DNA from: Paenibacillus sp. CF384
GTDB taxonomy: Bacteria; Bacillota; Bacilli; Paenibacillales; Paenibacillaceae
Assembly (NCBI RefSeq): GCF_900106745.1
Contig: NZ_FNNV01000011.1
Location: 124,001-188,000, forward strand
Length of the DNA: 64,000 nt
Direction: 5' to 3'
Shown here: positions 50,423-58,859 of the stretch, piece by piece
Numbering within the stretch: the first letter of the stretch is position 1
Layout of the letters: each line of letters opens with the position of its first letter
The notes under the pieces: model-generated
What the model was told of the DNA's origin: nothing
Databases searched by the model: none
Seen by the model: only the letters and a program-made list of their open reading frames with translations
Position numbers and translations under genes: made by a program

Positions 50423-50458
50423 GGCGCGATGTACTCTCGCAAGAGGGGAAATCGCGCC
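50423..50458 (+). repeat. Hairpin in the leader of the Maf glycosyltransferase gene
   Basis: GGCGCGAT (50423-50430) pairs with ATCGCGCC (50451-50458), and an inner CTCT/AGAG pair sits in the loop. No T tract follows, so it is not a standard terminator; it may be a leader structure or an operator in the 166-base gap between the flagellar genes and the glycan operon. Confidence 0.55.
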
Positions 50459-50493
50459 AACTTCATATTATTAGGGAGCTTGGTGAAACGAAC

Positions 50494-52749
50494 ATGCATG
50501 ACCAAAATATTGAAATGCTCGAAGAAGTTAAAGTCTTTTTACCAAGATTAATCCAATTTTGTTACACCGTTTCGGAGCTTCTCTATGTTCCGATTACAGA
50601 ACAAACCTGGTCAGATTTCAGTGAATTGGTGCAGGGGATGGACGACCTGTATAGAACGGTACATGCAATTGGAAATGAGCTTGAGTCGAGCGAAGAGAAT
50701 ACCTTGTTACTCACGATTATTACTAACTTTACTGATCAACTGATTCTGAAGTTTGAAGAAATGAACCGTTTAATGGATGAGGAAGAATTTGTTCAGGCCG
50801 GTGACTGCATTAAATATGAACTAGCAGGGTTATTTCATGCCTTTGCGATTAAGCTTGGCGAAGGAAAAGAAGATGTCGTTACCAGGTTTTCGGCTAACCT
50901 TGCCTTCTTAGAAAAGAACTATCACCGTGCATTTGAATTGATAAAGAATATTAACCCAGATCGCTCTCGTTACCATATTACTTATGCGAGCAATGGGTCT
51001 CCCAATATATACATGCGGACAAGCGATAATAAGATGAAGCATTTATACAGTAATTACGAACCAGAGCATGAGGCTAGACGGTGGGTCGAATCGATGGAGG
51101 AAGCCTTAGCTGGTAAAACTAATCTGGTTGTATATGGTATGGGGCTAGGATATCACTTGCTTGAGTTGGCAAGAAAACATCCAAAGCTAAATTTAATAAT
51201 TTTTGAACCGGATGAACAAGTACTATTGGCTGCCATGCAGGTTATAGATTTTGAAGAATTGTTTAAGCAGCTTCAGGTTCAAATATTTGTCGTTGGAGAA
51301 GATAAGGTAGTAAGAGGACGTACTTTCTTCCATTTCGTGAGGCTTGCAAGAGGAGAATCAGCTGTTACGTCTCTGCCTTCGTATGATAAAGTTGATGCAC
51401 AAAGAAAGCTAGAATTTTTCAAAGATGCTCAGGATGCCCTGCTGCATTTTGAGTTGTCTTCTAAAACAGGGGCCTATTATGGCATCCAGCTTCTTCAGAA
51501 CAGGTTGTACAATTTAGCTCATATCGTGAATACGCCTTCCATTCGAGACTTGAAAGATAAACTGAAGGGTCAGGCAGCAGTCATTGTTGGAGCAGGGCCT
51601 TCCTTGGAGAAAGATATTGAGACATTGAGGCAGTTAAAGAAACATGCGCTGATTATTGCGGCTGGAACATCTGTTCAGTCTTTAAGTCACTTTGGTATTA
51701 CTCCGCATTTAGTTGTATCTGTAGATTTCGGAGAGTCGAACGGCACCGCCTTCAGCCATCTTGATTTGAGTGAGGTTCCTCTCTTGTATGCCCCACAAAT
51801 CAAGTACACAGTTATTGAGGATAAGAAGAAGCTTATTCACTTCTTGCTGGAAAACGATTGGACCTATCGCAATATCGTTGGATGGGAGGATGAGGAGCCT
51901 ATATTCTGTACGACTCCCTCAGTAACCGGTCCAGCCATTGAAGCGGCAATCTATATGGGTTGTACGGAAATTATTCTGACCGGGCAAGATCTTTCTTATC
52001 CTACCGATCAAACCTATGCTCCCGGAGCCAAACACATCTCACAAGAAGAGAGCGAAGCAATGGCGATCCATGCCCATCTTCAGGTTGAGAACGTACAAGG
52101 CGGGATGAACCGTACTAACCAGATGATGCAAGTCACTCTTAGTGAAATTGAGAAGTTCCTAAGTAATAATACGCATGTTAATTTCATAAACACCTCTCAG
52201 TTAGGAGCGAAAATCAAGCATACCGAATTTAGCCCTATGGAGAGTGTGCTGCAGCGTCTGAGCGATATCGACGTTCCGAATGATCTGTTGGAGAGGGCAA
52301 TGGAAACCTATCTACGACCATTTGATGAACCACGGAAGTCGGAAATAACGAACCGTTTATTTCAAATGCCAATGAAGTATGATGATATTGAAAAGATACT
52401 AAAGCGGATAGAGCAGAAGATAGGCTTGCTGCCAGCATTAAGTCGAACGAAACCAGAGAAATGTCATAAGACCATGGTTGATATTGAAGAATTATGGGAG
52501 ACTGTGGTTGATGATGAAATGTTTGCAGCTACAGTAGCTTTCGTAATTCCAAACGATTTCCGCTCCTATGACCGTGACCTTCCGGAGCTGGTAGAAGAGA
52601 AAAATATTATTCGAAAAGCTGATTTGTTTAGTAAGATACTAGGAACGCTTATTATCGCAATATTAGAGTGTTTGCCAATGGTTAATGCTATTGCGAAAGA
52701 AGCGGTAAGAAGAGTTGAAGCTTATGACCGAGAAAAAGTTTCCCAGTAA
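50494..52749 (+). CDS. Motility accessory factor (Maf) type flagellin glycosyltransferase, DUF115
   Basis: About 751 residues. The central domain (about 195-560) is a MptE-like/DUF115 domain with YGMGLGYHLLELA, LIIFEPDEQVL, AAVIVGAGPSLEKDI, TPHLVVSVDFGESNG and ILTGQDLSYPTDQTYA. The flanking N- and C-terminal parts are helical. Maf proteins of Campylobacter, Aeromonas and Geobacillus transfer nonulosonic acids to Ser/Thr of flagellin in the cytoplasm. The gene lies between fliT and a complete nonulosonic acid operon, 11 bases before legB, and near hag, so flagellin is the likely acceptor. The sugar donor is inferred, not seen. The start ATG has AGGGAG about 14 bases upstream. Confidence 0.88.
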   Translation: MHDQNIEMLEEVKVFLPRLIQFCYTVSELLYVPITEQTWSDFSELVQGMDDLYRTVHAIGNELESSEENTLLLTIITNFTDQLILKFEEMNRLMDEEEFVQAGDCIKYELAGLFHAFAIKLGEGKEDVVTRFSANLAFLEKNYHRAFELIKNINPDRSRYHITYASNGSPNIYMRTSDNKMKHLYSNYEPEHEARRWVESMEEALAGKTNLVVYGMGLGYHLLELARKHPKLNLIIFEPDEQVLLAAMQVIDFEELFKQLQVQIFVVGEDKVVRGRTFFHFVRLARGESAVTSLPSYDKVDAQRKLEFFKDAQDALLHFELSSKTGAYYGIQLLQNRLYNLAHIVNTPSIRDLKDKLKGQAAVIVGAGPSLEKDIETLRQLKKHALIIAAGTSVQSLSHFGITPHLVVSVDFGESNGTAFSHLDLSEVPLLYAPQIKYTVIEDKKKLIHFLLENDWTYRNIVGWEDEEPIFCTTPSVTGPAIEAAIYMGCTEIILTGQDLSYPTDQTYAPGAKHISQEESEAMAIHAHLQVENVQGGMNRTNQMMQVTLSEIEKFLSNNTHVNFINTSQLGAKIKHTEFSPMESVLQRLSDIDVPNDLLERAMETYLRPFDEPRKSEITNRLFQMPMKYDDIEKILKRIEQKIGLLPALSRTKPEKCHKTMVDIEELWETVVDDEMFAATVAFVIPNDFRSYDRDLPELVEEKNIIRKADLFSKILGTLIIAILECLPMVNAIAKEAVRRVEAYDREKVSQ

Positions 52750-52760
52750 GGAGTTGCAAT

Positions 52761-53768
52761 GTGGCTGTATTTCGTAAAGTATTAGTTACCGGAGCCGATG
52801 GATTCATTGGTTCGCACCTCACAGAAACCCTTGTCCGTCTTGGATATGATGTTCGCGCTTTTGTAATGTATAACTCTTTCAATTCTTGGGGCTGGCTGGA
52901 TCAAGCAGCAGAAGATGTCCGAGGCAAATTTGAAGTGTTTTCCGGTGATATAAGAGATCCTCACGGAGTTGCAGAGGCGATGAAAGGATGCGATGCCGTT
53001 CTTCATCTGGCGGCGTTAATTGCAATTCCCTATTCGTACCATTCTCCGGATACATATGTAGATACGAATATTAAAGGGACTTTGAATGTTCTTCAGGCGG
53101 CGAGGCAGCTCGGTGTTCGCAAAGTGGTGCATACCTCCACAAGTGAGGTGTATGGAACCGCACTATACGTGCCGATTGATGAGAAGCATCCGCTGCAAGG
53201 GCAATCGCCCTATTCCGCTTCGAAAATCGGCGCTGATCAGATGGCACTCTCCTATTATCGCTCATTTGGATTACCGGTAGGGGTAATACGTCCATTTAAT
53301 ACGTATGGTCCAAGGCAATCGGCTCGTGCTGTCATACCAACGATTATTACGCAGTTGAAACAAGGCAATAGTGCGATTCAACTGGGAGCCGTTCATCCAA
53401 CACGGGATTTTAATTACGTTGCAGATACTGTGAGAGGATTTATTGCGTTCTTGGAATCGGATCGAAGTATAGGCGAGGAAATCAATATAGGAAGTAACTA
53501 TGAGATTTCAATCGGCGAAACAGTCCAAATGATTGCAAGACTAATGAATTCGAGCGTAGAGATAGGTTTGGATAAACAACGTATGCGTCCTGAGAAGAGT
53601 GAAGTAGAACGGCTGTGGGCAGATAACCGGAAGGCGGAATTGTTGCTTAACTGGAAGCCGGAATACGCTGGAAGCCTGGGACTGGAAGTCGGGCTGAGAA
53701 AAACGATTGAATGGTTCACGGAATCGGCAAACTTAAAACAATATAAAGCCGACATATACAACATCTAA
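52761..53768 (+). CDS. legB: NAD-dependent 4,6-dehydratase LegB (first step of legionaminic-type acid synthesis)
   Basis: A 335-residue extended short-chain dehydrogenase. It has a Rossmann NAD site (VLVTGADGFIGSHL), DIRDPHGV, the catalytic TSTSEVYG and YSASKIGAD (Tyr-x3-Lys), and RPFNTYGPRQSARAVIP, which match LegB. In Campylobacter this enzyme acts on GDP-GlcNAc to make the 4-keto-6-deoxy intermediate. GTG 52761 has AAGGAG six bases upstream. It follows Maf by 11 bases and precedes legC by 31. A generic UDP-sugar dehydratase is the alternative, but the neighbouring legC, legI, legG and ptmE support the Leg assignment. Confidence 0.88.
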   Translation: MAVFRKVLVTGADGFIGSHLTETLVRLGYDVRAFVMYNSFNSWGWLDQAAEDVRGKFEVFSGDIRDPHGVAEAMKGCDAVLHLAALIAIPYSYHSPDTYVDTNIKGTLNVLQAARQLGVRKVVHTSTSEVYGTALYVPIDEKHPLQGQSPYSASKIGADQMALSYYRSFGLPVGVIRPFNTYGPRQSARAVIPTIITQLKQGNSAIQLGAVHPTRDFNYVADTVRGFIAFLESDRSIGEEINIGSNYEISIGETVQMIARLMNSSVEIGLDKQRMRPEKSEVERLWADNRKAELLLNWKPEYAGSLGLEVGLRKTIEWFTESANLKQYKADIYNI

Positions 53769-53799
53769 TTTAAGAAATGCAAGGAAGGAGTCGTTCCTC

Positions 53800-54981
53800 A
53801 TGCAAGAGACCCAATCATTAGGCTCCGCTGTTGTAGATGTTATCAGACAATTGTCTGAGAAAAAAAATGACGCTGTTCTTCCGCTGCATGAGCCTGAGTT
53901 TTCCGGTAATGAATGGCTCTACGTGAAGGAGTGTTTGGATACGGGATGGGTTTCGTCTGCCGGCCGCTTCGTGGATCGTTTAGAAGGAGAACTTGCCTCG
54001 TTTACGAATTCTGCGCATGCGGTTGCTGTAGTAAATGGCACGGCTGCTCTTCATATTGCGCTATTGCTTTCCGGGGTAAAGCCAGACGATGAGGTTATTG
54101 TCCCTTCGCTTTCATTTGTGGCGACTGCAAATGCAATTATGTACTGCCAGGCAACACCGCATTTCGTGGATGTATCCTCTACGAATTTGGGACTGGACGC
54201 GGTTCGGTTGAATGATTATTTAGAGGAAATTAGCAAGATTGGAACTGACGGAAAGCTATATAACCGGATAAGCGGTAAACGTATAAGCGCCATAGTACCA
54301 ATGCACACCTTCGGTCATCCGGTAGATATGGATGCCGTTCTTGAAGTAGCAGAGAGGTTTAATCTCATCGTTATTGAAGATGCAGCAGAGTCGCTTGGTT
54401 CTTACTATAAAGGCAAGTCCACTGGTACGTTTGGGCTATTTGGAATCGTTAGCTTTAACGGGAACAAAATAATGACAACCGGTGGAGGCGGTGCGATTCT
54501 GACGCAAAGCAAAGAACTGGCAGCTATGGCTAAGCATGTGACGACAACTGCAAAACTTCCTCATAAATGGTCGTTTGATCATGATATTGTCGGATACAAT
54601 TATCGGATGCCTAATATCAACGCTGCTCTCGGCTGCGCACAATTGGAGCTTGTGCCAGGATTTCTTGCCCGTAAGCGTCTCTTGGCGGAAAAGTACAGCA
54701 AGGGATTTCAGGAGATTAAGGGCTTGTCTTTCCTCGAAGAACCGGCATATGCTTCTAGCAACTACTGGCTGAATGCCATTATACTGGACGATGAAGATGT
54801 CTTGGCTAGAGATGAGATATTGAGAATAACGAATGAAGCGGGTATTTTGACAAGACCGGTATGGACACCATTGCATCAGCTTCCGATGTACTCGAATTGT
54901 CCGCGAATGGACTTGCCTATAACAGAAAGCCTGCACAACAAAATTATTAATCTGCCAAGCGGTCCTTCAATTGTAGGTTAA
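53800..54981 (+). CDS. legC: LegC-type aminotransferase (DegT/DnrJ/EryC1 family)
   Basis: A 393-residue PLP-dependent aminotransferase that would aminate C4 of the 4-keto sugar made by LegB. The active site has the PLP lysine in SFNGNKIMTTGGGG, the DxAES motif in IEDAAESLGS, and GHPVDMDAV. The opening LPLHEPEFSGNEWLYVKECLD and the ending QLPMYSNCPRMDLPITESLH are typical of LegC. The ATG has AAGGAGTCG upstream. The gene ends 27 bases before a second, shorter PLP-enzyme gene, the first of the extra cassette. Confidence 0.9.
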   Translation: MQETQSLGSAVVDVIRQLSEKKNDAVLPLHEPEFSGNEWLYVKECLDTGWVSSAGRFVDRLEGELASFTNSAHAVAVVNGTAALHIALLLSGVKPDDEVIVPSLSFVATANAIMYCQATPHFVDVSSTNLGLDAVRLNDYLEEISKIGTDGKLYNRISGKRISAIVPMHTFGHPVDMDAVLEVAERFNLIVIEDAAESLGSYYKGKSTGTFGLFGIVSFNGNKIMTTGGGGAILTQSKELAAMAKHVTTTAKLPHKWSFDHDIVGYNYRMPNINAALGCAQLELVPGFLARKRLLAEKYSKGFQEIKGLSFLEEPAYASSNYWLNAIILDDEDVLARDEILRITNEAGILTRPVWTPLHQLPMYSNCPRMDLPITESLHNKIINLPSGPSIVG

Positions 54982-55008
54982 TAAATGTGGAACAGGAGAG
55001 GAATAGAG

Positions 55009-56091
55009 ATGGGGCAGAAGAGGTTTGAAATCGGAAGTGAGTTCCCGCTCGATGCCGCCAATCTATCAACGAAAGAGGATACATTTGGACATAGGTTGAA
55101 AGCCTATCAATCTGTATTTTATAGCAGCGGGCGAGGCGCGCTGCGGGGAGTACTCCGGCAACTTCAAGGTGAAAGAGCACTCCTCCCCGCGTATATTTGC
55201 CAATCCGTAATAGACGCTTTTGAAGAAGAAAACTATACAGTATGCCTTTATCGGATCAAGACGGATTTATCTATTGACTTGGAAGATGTTAGAAGTAAAC
55301 TTCACGAAGATACTGATATTTTATTTCTTATGCATTATTTTGGAAGACTTCAATCCGAGAATGACTTGGTACATCTGCGTGACTTATGCGATGCAAGTTC
55401 GGCCAAGATAATAGAAGATACAACACATAGTATTTTGACGCAATCGCATTCGATAGGGGACTATTGTGTTGCTAGTTTACGGAAATGGTTTGCATTGCCG
55501 GATGGCGGGGTCGCTTATTGTGTGTCGGGAAGATTGGATGAAGCTCCTGAGGCCTCAGAGTATTCTTTTACAAATGCTCGTGCAGCGGGTATGTTTCTCA
55601 AAGGGCTGTATCTCAATGGGTTGGCAGAAGGGAACGAAATGTATCGGGGATTGTTTATGGATGCTGAGAATGGGATCGATAATGATAACAAGGTTGAAGC
55701 CATCTCTCACTTCTCCAATGAACTATTAAATACATTTCATGTTGGGAAAGCCGCAGCCACTCGTATTCAAAATAAAGCTTATTTGGCCGAGAATATACAT
55801 AACCGGTTTGTAACACCAGTCTTTGATAAACAAGACTCAAAGGAATGTTCTTTTTTTTACCCGTTATTTGTCGAAAACCGTGATGTTTTTCGTCGATATT
55901 TGAATGAAAACAGCATATTTTGTCCCGTGCATTGGCCGATTGACGACCATAGACTTCTCGAATTTGCAGATACTCGGTACATTTCCGAGTTTCTAATATC
56001 TATACCTATTGACCAACGCTATAGTCTGGCTGAGATGGAGTACATATGCAACGTTATTAACAAATACAGTGGCGGTAACATGGAGGGATGA
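55009..56091 (+). CDS. DegT-like PLP-dependent enzyme, first of a cassette between legC and legI
   Basis: About 360 residues. It has the fold I PLP layout of the DegT family in diverged form: a start with FYSSGRGALRGVLRQL, LLPAYICQSVIDAF, LFLMHYFGRLQ, IIEDTTHSIL (the Asp that pairs with the PLP nitrogen) and a candidate PLP lysine in SLRKWFALPDGGVAYC. The start is ATG 55009, seven bases after AGGAGAGG; ATG 54985 has no site. It overlaps the methyltransferase gene's ATG region. Its substrate is unknown. It could add or swap an amino group on the nonulosonic acid or on an acyl donor, but that is inference from position. Confidence 0.78.
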   Translation: MGQKRFEIGSEFPLDAANLSTKEDTFGHRLKAYQSVFYSSGRGALRGVLRQLQGERALLPAYICQSVIDAFEEENYTVCLYRIKTDLSIDLEDVRSKLHEDTDILFLMHYFGRLQSENDLVHLRDLCDASSAKIIEDTTHSILTQSHSIGDYCVASLRKWFALPDGGVAYCVSGRLDEAPEASEYSFTNARAAGMFLKGLYLNGLAEGNEMYRGLFMDAENGIDNDNKVEAISHFSNELLNTFHVGKAAATRIQNKAYLAENIHNRFVTPVFDKQDSKECSFFYPLFVENRDVFRRYLNENSIFCPVHWPIDDHRLLEFADTRYISEFLISIPIDQRYSLAEMEYICNVINKYSGGNMEG

Positions 56092-56093
56092 CA

Positions 56094-56762
56094 TTGAAAG
56101 CATTTGATGAGATGTGGGAGCAAATCCATAAAGAAATGGAATGGGGGAAATACCCGTCAGAAGAAGTCATTCGATTTGTTGCTAGAAATTATTATGGAAC
56201 GGAGCGTTCTAAAGTAAAGCTGCTGGATGCAGGATGCGGTACAGGTGCTATTTCCTGGTTTGCAGCAAGAGAAGGTTTTGCAGTTAATGGTTTTGATGGG
56301 TCGAAGACCGCGATCGGTAAAGCAGTGGATAGGCTAAAGAGTGAGGGGCTTACGGCTGAGCTGGAAGTAGGTGACGCGGCAGCTATGCCATATAGGAACG
56401 AAGAATTTGACGGAGTCATTGATTCCGCAATGATTTATGCCAACAAAGTTGAAACGATAAGGACCATTCTGAAAGAATGCTACCGTGTGCTGAAGCCAGG
56501 CGGGAAGCTGTTCTCTACCGGTCTATTCAAAATTGGGATGACAGGTTATGGGACCGGAGAGAAGTTGGAGGAACACACGTACAGAGAGCTAACAGAAGGG
56601 GCACTCGCACACCGTGGAACCGTTCACTTCTTTGATCAAGCTCAGATACTTGAATTATGGTCGGAGGCTGGATTTACAAATTTGAAAATGGATTCAGTCG
56701 AAAGAACAGATCGTAATGGAACTGTCCAGGTTAGCTTTTTCATGGTAGAATCCGAGAAATGA
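56094..56762 (+). CDS. SAM-dependent methyltransferase (class I), second of the cassette
   Basis: About 222 residues with the standard SAM fold: motif I VKLLDAGCGTGAISWFA, an acidic residue at the end of strand 2 (VNGFDGS), motif II-like VGDAAAMPYRNEEFDGVI and motif III VLKPGGKLFSTG. Substrate specificity cannot be read, though O- or N-methylation of the glycan or acyl chain is plausible given the operon. TTG 56094, with GGAGGG six bases upstream, is a better start than ATG 56088, which overlaps the previous stop and nearly abuts that site. It follows the DegT-like gene directly and precedes the acyltransferase by 16 bases. Confidence 0.83.
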   Translation: MKAFDEMWEQIHKEMEWGKYPSEEVIRFVARNYYGTERSKVKLLDAGCGTGAISWFAAREGFAVNGFDGSKTAIGKAVDRLKSEGLTAELEVGDAAAMPYRNEEFDGVIDSAMIYANKVETIRTILKECYRVLKPGGKLFSTGLFKIGMTGYGTGEKLEEHTYRELTEGALAHRGTVHFFDQAQILELWSEAGFTNLKMDSVERTDRNGTVQVSFFMVESEK

Positions 56763-56778
56763 TTTCAGGGAGGCAAGC

Positions 56779-57840
56779 ATGGGAAGTCTCGAACTGATTG
56801 ATTTTGATGATAAAGAGAAATGGAATCATATCGTTAAGTCCTTTAACAGCTATGATGTCTACTATCTGAACGAATATGTGTCGGCTTTCCGTCATGCAAA
56901 CGACGGTAAGCCGCTTTTAGTTTATTTCTACGGTAATCGCATGCGGTTATGTTATGTCGTGCAGCAAAGCGATATTGCTGATGATACCAGATTCTCCGAG
57001 TATTTGAGTCAAGGTGAGTATTACGACTGGTCAACGCCATATGGCTATGGCGGACCATTAGCGGAAGATGTCGATGGGGCAGAAGTGGCCGATTTCTTCG
57101 ACCTGCTCGGTGACTATTGCAGTAAGAATCAGATTGTTTCTCAGTTCATTCGATTCCATCCTCTTTTGCAAAATCAACTTGTATTTGAGGCCAACTGCAG
57201 CGTGCGCAAACTTAAACAAACGGTTTTCATGGATACTTCCGATAAACAAAGTATAGCTATCAATATGGATGCAAAAAACCGAAATATGGTGAAGAAGGCA
57301 GAAAAAAGCGGTATTGAAATCATGGTAGATAACAGCGATGAAGCTATATCGGCTTTCGTGGAACTCTATCGAGGTACAATGGAACGCAATCAGGCATCCC
57401 AGTATTATTACTTCAACTCCATGTTCTTTGACGATCTGTTTGTAAACCTTAAAGGGAGCTATTCTTTATTTCATGCTAAGTATGAGGGTGAAATTATAAG
57501 TTCCGCCATCATTATGCACAGTAATGGAAGCATGCATTACCATCTCTCGGCCTCGCAGCGAAGTTACATGCACCTGGCACCGAATAATTTACTGTTATAT
57601 GCTGCGGCTTGCTGGGGGGCAGATAATGGTTATGAGAGGTTTCATCTTGGCGGGGGAGTTGCAGCGGTAGACAGCCTCCTGTCATTCAAGAAATCATTTA
57701 ACAAACATGGTCTGATTGATTTCTATATTGGACGCAGCATTTTTTGCGAGGACAGCTATAAGAAGTTGCTAGACATACGTTCTGCTTCGAGTTCGGATTT
57801 CAAGGCGGACAATAACCATATGATTCAATACAGAGCCTAG
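56779..57840 (+). CDS. GNAT/FemAB-like (BioF2-type) N-acyltransferase, third of the cassette
   Basis: A 353-residue cytosolic protein built of two GNAT-type lobes, as in the FemAB/BioF2-like family. Diagnostic segments are YYLNEYVSAF, FIRFHPLLQNQ, NMDAKNRNMVKKAEKSGI, then HAKYEGEIISSAIIMHSNG with MHYHLSASQRSYM and ANNLLLYAAACWGADNGYERFHLGGG. Such enzymes transfer acyl or aminoacyl groups to amines. LegH, the usual hexapeptide N-acetyltransferase of the pathway, is not encoded in the window, so this protein is a candidate substitute; that is inference. It starts after GGGAGG and ends 20 bases before legI. Confidence 0.78.
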   Translation: MGSLELIDFDDKEKWNHIVKSFNSYDVYYLNEYVSAFRHANDGKPLLVYFYGNRMRLCYVVQQSDIADDTRFSEYLSQGEYYDWSTPYGYGGPLAEDVDGAEVADFFDLLGDYCSKNQIVSQFIRFHPLLQNQLVFEANCSVRKLKQTVFMDTSDKQSIAINMDAKNRNMVKKAEKSGIEIMVDNSDEAISAFVELYRGTMERNQASQYYYFNSMFFDDLFVNLKGSYSLFHAKYEGEIISSAIIMHSNGSMHYHLSASQRSYMHLAPNNLLLYAAACWGADNGYERFHLGGGVAAVDSLLSFKKSFNKHGLIDFYIGRSIFCEDSYKKLLDIRSASSSDFKADNNHMIQYRA

Positions 57841-57860
57841 TACAAGGGGTTGCTTAAACG

Positions 57861-58859
57861 ATGAAACAATCACTTATCATTGCCGAAGCCGGCGTTAACC
57901 ATAATGGAGAAATGAAATTAGCCTATCAATTAATCGATGTCGCAGCTGAAGCTAAAGCGGATTATGTTAAATTTCAAACGTGGAAAAGCGAGCATGTTAT
58001 ATCCAAATTTGCTCCTAAAGCAGAGTACCAGAAAGAAACTACCGGCGAAGAAGAATCTATGCTGGAAATGGAAAAAAAGCTGGAGTTTCCATTCGAAAAC
58101 TTTGTTTTACTGAAAGACTACTGCAAGCAGAGGGGCATTGGCTTTATGTCGACGCCGTTTGATATCGAGAGCGCGAAGTTCTTGTTTTCTATTGGAGTGG
58201 ATATGATTAAAATTCCTTCCGGAGAGATAACGAATTTGCCCTTTCTTGAAGTCATTGCGGAACATGACTGCCCGGTTATTCTCTCAACGGGCATGTGCGA
58301 AATAGAAGAAATTGAGGAAGCTATCCGCATTTTGACAAGTAAGGGAAACGCTAATATCTCGGTCTTGCATTGCAACACGCAATACCCAACTCCGATGCAA
58401 GACGTGAATTTGCGGGCTATGGGGACGCTTAAAGAAAAGTTTGGTACCCCTGTAGGACTGTCCGACCACTCCCTGGGCATTGAAGTTCCGATTGCTGCAG
58501 TAGCGATGGGGGCGGAAGTGATTGAGAAGCATTTCACTTTAAGTCGAGACATGGAAGGGCCAGATCATAAAGCAAGCGTTGAGCCGGAAGAGCTTTGCAG
58601 CATGGTTCAAGCAATACGAAATATTGAATTGGCCATGGGGACTGACACTAAACATGTCACAGATTCTGAAAGAGAAAATATTGCAGTTGCACGAAAGAGC
58701 ATCGTGGCGTCGAAACCTGTTTTACGAGGCGAAATGTTTACAACGGAAAATATTACAACCAAACGGCCGGGTACAGGCATTTCACCTATGAAGTGGTACG
58801 AAGTGCTGGGCAGCAAGGCAATAAGGGATTTCGAAGAAGACGAGTTGATTGAGCTATGA
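57861..58859 (+). CDS. legI: N,N'-diacetyllegionaminic acid synthase-type enzyme (NeuB family)
   Basis: A 332-residue PEP-dependent sialic-acid-synthase-type enzyme that condenses phosphoenolpyruvate with a six-carbon amino sugar to give a nine-carbon nonulosonic acid. The TIM-barrel motifs are present: IIAEAGVNHNGEM, VKFQTWKSEHVIS, IKIPSGEITN, VILSTGMCEIEEIE, VGLSDHSLGIEV and EKHFTLSRDMEGPDHKAS. The C-terminal antifreeze-like SAF domain follows (about 270-332, with GEMFTTENITTKRPG). The overlap with the next gene is four bases. Legionaminic rather than neuraminic specificity comes from the LegB/LegC context. Confidence 0.92.
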   Translation: MKQSLIIAEAGVNHNGEMKLAYQLIDVAAEAKADYVKFQTWKSEHVISKFAPKAEYQKETTGEEESMLEMEKKLEFPFENFVLLKDYCKQRGIGFMSTPFDIESAKFLFSIGVDMIKIPSGEITNLPFLEVIAEHDCPVILSTGMCEIEEIEEAIRILTSKGNANISVLHCNTQYPTPMQDVNLRAMGTLKEKFGTPVGLSDHSLGIEVPIAAVAMGAEVIEKHFTLSRDMEGPDHKASVEPEELCSMVQAIRNIELAMGTDTKHVTDSERENIAVARKSIVASKPVLRGEMFTTENITTKRPGTGISPMKWYEVLGSKAIRDFEEDELIEL

